Below are positions 61,332-64,000 of a stretch of 64,000 nt of DNA, in pieces; position 1 is the stretch's first letter; each line of letters starts with the position of its first letter. The position numbers and the translations under genes are program-made. Origin of the DNA: Prorocentrum cordatum. Lineage: Eukaryota > Sar > Dinophyceae > Prorocentrales > Prorocentraceae. Under the pieces are notes generated by a model, which saw only the letters and a program-made list of their open reading frames with translations, was not told the origin of the DNA and did no database searches. The stretch is taken from assembly GCA_963575745.1 (NCBI GenBank), contig CAUYUJ010009813.1, positions 420,141 through 484,140 of the forward strand. The letters run 5' to 3'.

Positions 61332-61868
61332 GTGAAAAAATTGTCCGCGCAGCAAAAGCCGGCGAAGCGTGCGGGAGCCTCGCATGCTGAACAGACTACT
61401 CTGCAGAACGCACTGCAAAAAAGTTTGCGAGACGGCTCTTTGGAAGATGTTTACGGAACGAGCTACGGTGTCCTGAAAACATTGGCATCAAGGGAAGAGC
61501 CTCCAGAGCCCTGCAACCTGGAGAGCTTCACGAACGACGCGCAGGAAACTCAGAAGAGCCTGAAAAAGGAATGCAATTGCGCCGCGCCGGCGACGACTCG
61601 AACCCTGCAGGCTGAGAAGCACCGCAGGATGTCGCATGCTGAAAAGCACTTGTACTGCAGAGCGCAAGCATCTATCTCGGGCTCGGACCCCCCCGTCCTG
61701 ATCCAGAACGTGTCCGGCCACGGCCTGAAAATGCCGTTCCAACTCCCGAGGATCAGCTGGCACTCCGGCTCTGGGACACTCCAGTACTTCTTGAGCACCT
61801 TGAGCCAGGCCCCATCTCGGGATCCCCACAGCACGCTGTACTTGACCGAGACCGTGCCGAACTCATAA
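61332..61868 (+). CDS. Weak hypothetical frame, 178 residues
   Basis: Non-repetitive-looking but overlaps a dispersed motif (GCAGGCTGAGAAGCACC at about 61,608, again near 61,897, 61,952, 63,066 and 63,713). No domain recognised. The nominal start is TTG or GTG-like context rather than a well-placed ATG. Kept only as a possibility. Confidence 0.2.
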   Translation: MKKLSAQQKPAKRAGASHAEQTTLQNALQKSLRDGSLEDVYGTSYGVLKTLASREEPPEPCNLESFTNDAQETQKSLKKECNCAAPATTRTLQAEKHRRMSHAEKHLYCRAQASISGSDPPVLIQNVSGHGLKMPFQLPRISWHSGSGTLQYFLSTLSQAPSRDPHSTLYLTETVPNS

Positions 61869-61986
61869 CAATTGACCTCCGAAGGACCTGCGAGTGCAGG
61901 CTGAGAAACACCACGCGATTGCAGGGCACGGCATTGCGTGTCACATTAGTGCAGGCTGAGAAGCACCACATCTCGTTTGCCAGAGA

Positions 61987-63057
61987 TCACTCCCAGGTTA
62001 TTTGATCCCGCAACACCAGCCACGGCGTAGCTGCCACAGGGGCCGCAGATAGCAACGGTTCGGTCACCCAATTGGCGTTCCGGTGAGTCACAATTCGCGC
62101 GTGGCTCCACGAGCATGTGTAGCGCGATTTGCGGGGCACCAGTGTGCTGTAGGTGTTGTTGCCGTAGCAGAAGACGGCCTCTGGAGCCCAGTGCGGATTC
62201 CAGCGGACAGCGTAGACCCTGTGGACGCCATTGCGGATGACGTCGCGCGCACCTTCGATATGCGCCACCCATCGAAGCCAGTCAAATGCTGAGCCATCGG
62301 TGATGTCAACAGCACCTGGGGCAGTCTCGCCATGGTGGTAGTGCAACAGCGATTGGAGAGCGGCGCTGGCTTCGTCGCGGCCCACAAATCTGGCGCGAGC
62401 AGGCTGCCTCTTGCAGGTGCTCCTGTGTGAAGAGCAGTGGGGCATCACCGCCAGTCTCGGCAGGCTGAGCAGCGCCACCGTCAGGCACGGCAGTCTGAGC
62501 AGCGCCGCCACGAGGAACATGAGTCTGAGCAGCGCCAGGCTCAGGCACGGCAGGCTGAGCAACGGCGCGTGGTGGACCGACATAGGTGGGCTCATCGGGT
62601 CGGCCGTTCTTATGGTAATGCAGGCGCATGGCTGAACCGTCTGCACGACGGAACTCGAAGAAGTGCCTGCCGTGGCCATCCGTGTTGGAGTAGTTAGGGT
62701 CGCGCTCTGTCTCGATGATGCGAAAGAAAACCTGGGCGATGCCCTGCCCGATTATGCGCTCAGCGAAACCCGGAGCGGCAGACCGAAGCAGTTGCTTCCA
62801 GTCGTAGGACGGGTCGTTTGTTACGTCTTTGAACGACAAGTTGTTGACAATGCACTCGGCGCGCAGCGCGCGCTGCACTGGCAGGCGGTCTTGCCGCCCA
62901 TCCCTGGTGTACGGCGGATGTCTTCGAGGTGAGCCTGCTCAAAGACCACGTCGACACCTGGCTGAGGAGTCGGTGCGGGCGGATCCGGCAGAATCTCCCA
63001 CGGGCCATCGCACGGGGCCGGGGGTGGCGGGGGCGGCGCCTTGCCGCGTGCTGGCAT
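61987..63057 (-). pseudogene. Frameshifted gene with a duplicated domain
   Basis: Function unknown. From ATG 63,057 an N-terminal Pro-rich part (MPARGKAPPPPPPAPC; GVDVVFEQAHLEDIRRTPG) changes frame at about 62,890 to VQRALRAECIVNNLSFKDVT. It continues NDPSYDWKQLL, IAQVFFRIIETE, HFFEFRRADGSAMRLHYH and an imperfect GGAAQTAVPD repeat. At about 62,400 it changes frame again to ARFVGRDEASAALQSLLHYH, ITDGSAFDWLRWV, GVHRVYAVRWNPHWAP and FCYGNNTYSTLVPR. The two halves look like copies of one domain (D.S..W..L/W..., G(I/V)..VF/Y, then a strand and an RxDG/YGNN turn). Two frame changes make it a decayed gene unless they are introns. Confidence 0.45.
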
Positions 63058-63129
63058 TGTGACAAGGCAGGCTGAGGAGCACCGCCGCGGCTGGACGGCC
63101 AGGTGAAACTCGAGCAAACATGGTTAAGG

Positions 63130-63960
63130 ATGATGATGATGGTGTTGATAGGAAACCCGGTATCAGCGAGTTGATGTACAATGAGGTGTCCGCAAACGAG
63201 ACACTGCTGTCAACGCTGTTATAACGAACCACAAACGAGACACTGCTATCAACGCTTGCACAATTAAAAAGAAACGCTGGCATTGACATTACTAGCAATA
63301 CCAAAGTGGAGTTTAAACGAGGCACTGCCATCAACCGATTCAACTTCCAATGAAAGAAGATCACAAATGAGTTCACTCTGAAGGGACCCATGGGTATCAA
63401 TGCGAGAAGTCTCTGCAAACTATTCACTCATGGCGACCGCCGCGCACACGCGTGTAGGAAATCGTTGATGATGATAGTGATAATGGAGTGGGGGCCAGTA
63501 ATGCAGATACACTGCTGTGCATTCACTTGCTGCGAAAAGAAAATCTGCATGAATGAGTTGATATATAATGAGTTGTCCACAAACGAGACACTGCTATCAA
63601 CGCTTGTATAAGTAAAAAGAAACGCTGCTATCGACACTTCCCCCAATACTAAAGTTGTCTTTAAACGAGTCACTGCCATGAACGGCTTCAACTACAGTGT
63701 AACGAAAAGAACTGCAGGCTGAGAAGCACCGCAGGCCAACGTGAACCAGTCGTGGTGATGAGGATGAGTGAAATCTGCGATGATGATAGCGATCATGAAG
63801 TCGGTTGTAGGAACCCACTTTTGTAGTAACCAACATACACTGGTATGCATTCACTTATGGTGAAAGAAAACTCGGTATCAGTGAGTTGATATAGAATGAG
63901 TTGTCCGCAAACGAGACACTGCTATCAACGCTTTTAGAACGAAGCGAACCCATCAGAACA
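63130..63960 (+). repeat. Long-period tandem repeat with GAGACACTGCTATCAACGCT
   Basis: Three copies about 330-400 bp apart of GAGTTGATATATAATGAGTT, GTCC(A/G)CAAACGAGACACTG and CTATCAACGCTT (at about 63,160, 63,560 and 63,880). Two copies of GAGTCACTGCCAT-type sequence lie in between. AT-rich relative to the window. Confidence 0.85.
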
Positions 63961-63984
63961 CTGTTATCAACGGAAAGAATGCTG

Positions 63985-64000
63985 TAGAAGGACAAAGCGC
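63985..64000 (+). repeat. Direct repeat of 61,200 at the window edge
   Basis: GTAGAAGGACAAAGCGC here and CTAGAAGGACAAAGCGC at about 61,199-61,215. This suggests the 2.8 kb between is bounded by, or is one unit of, a larger direct repeat that continues past the window. Confidence 0.5.

Overview
The window looks like nuclear DNA of a GC-rich dinoflagellate. The grounds are short relics of the dinoflagellate spliced leader in front of several genes, introns whose donors read GC rather than GT, fragments of the pentatricopeptide (PPR) family that is hugely expanded in dinoflagellates, transposon-borne cytosine methyltransferases, and very low coding density in a sea of micro- and minisatellites. 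The species cannot be fixed from the sequence; a Prorocentrum- or Symbiodiniaceae-like core dinoflagellate is a guess.

Layout. 1-5.8 kb: five copies of a composite satellite cassette (CAGCCT satellite, 73-bp array, conserved linker); a sixth copy lies at 60.7 kb. 5.8-8.2 kb: trinucleotide and short dispersed repeats. 8.25-8.53 kb: a foldback MITE abutting a minus-strand GILT-like thiol reductase gene (8.5-9.46 kb). 10.9-12.2 kb: the 5' part of a ubiquitin-specific protease gene. 12.7-15.1 kb: a 24-bp array and an 89-bp array. 15.4-18.2 kb: degenerate AAGACGGCCC repeats with a PPR fragment. About 19.7-43.7 kb: a Helitron whose Rep-helicase gene is split by a 16,218-bp element with terminal inverted repeats (TIRs) at 23,906-40,123. 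43.7-50 kb: microsatellites, a hairpin/GAC-repeat module family and a hypothetical gene with a leader relic. 50.3-51.4 kb: a hypothetical 361-residue gene. 52-60.6 kb: GAC/GTC tracts, PPR fragments, more AAGACGGCCC arrays, a TTA microsatellite and a duplicated hairpin block. 61-64 kb: two weak genes and a 3' repeat array.

The core of interest is the nest. The outer Helitron can be read as five helicase-associated (HA) repeats, two zinc knuckles, Helitron zinc finger, Helitron-like N domain, HUH Rep, SF1 helicase and a C-terminal Josephin-like cysteine protease. Three introns can be placed, all GC-AG, and there is one in-frame TGA. The inner TIR element has five minus-strand coding units: a cytosine-C5 methyltransferase with all catalytic motifs, a transposase-like gene in exon-like pieces, a full-length methyltransferase paralogue that has lost every catalytic motif, a Lys-Arg-Pro-Ala-rich two-part protein, and a zinc-finger plus coiled-coil protein. 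Each unit has a spliced-leader relic just upstream. I infer a DNA transposon that carries its own methylation machinery, possibly as an active/inactive pair, and whose genes passed through trans-spliced mRNA at some point. Most remaining DNA is repeat, and the many long reading frames in it (poly-Ser, poly-Arg, poly-Glu and the like) are not genes.
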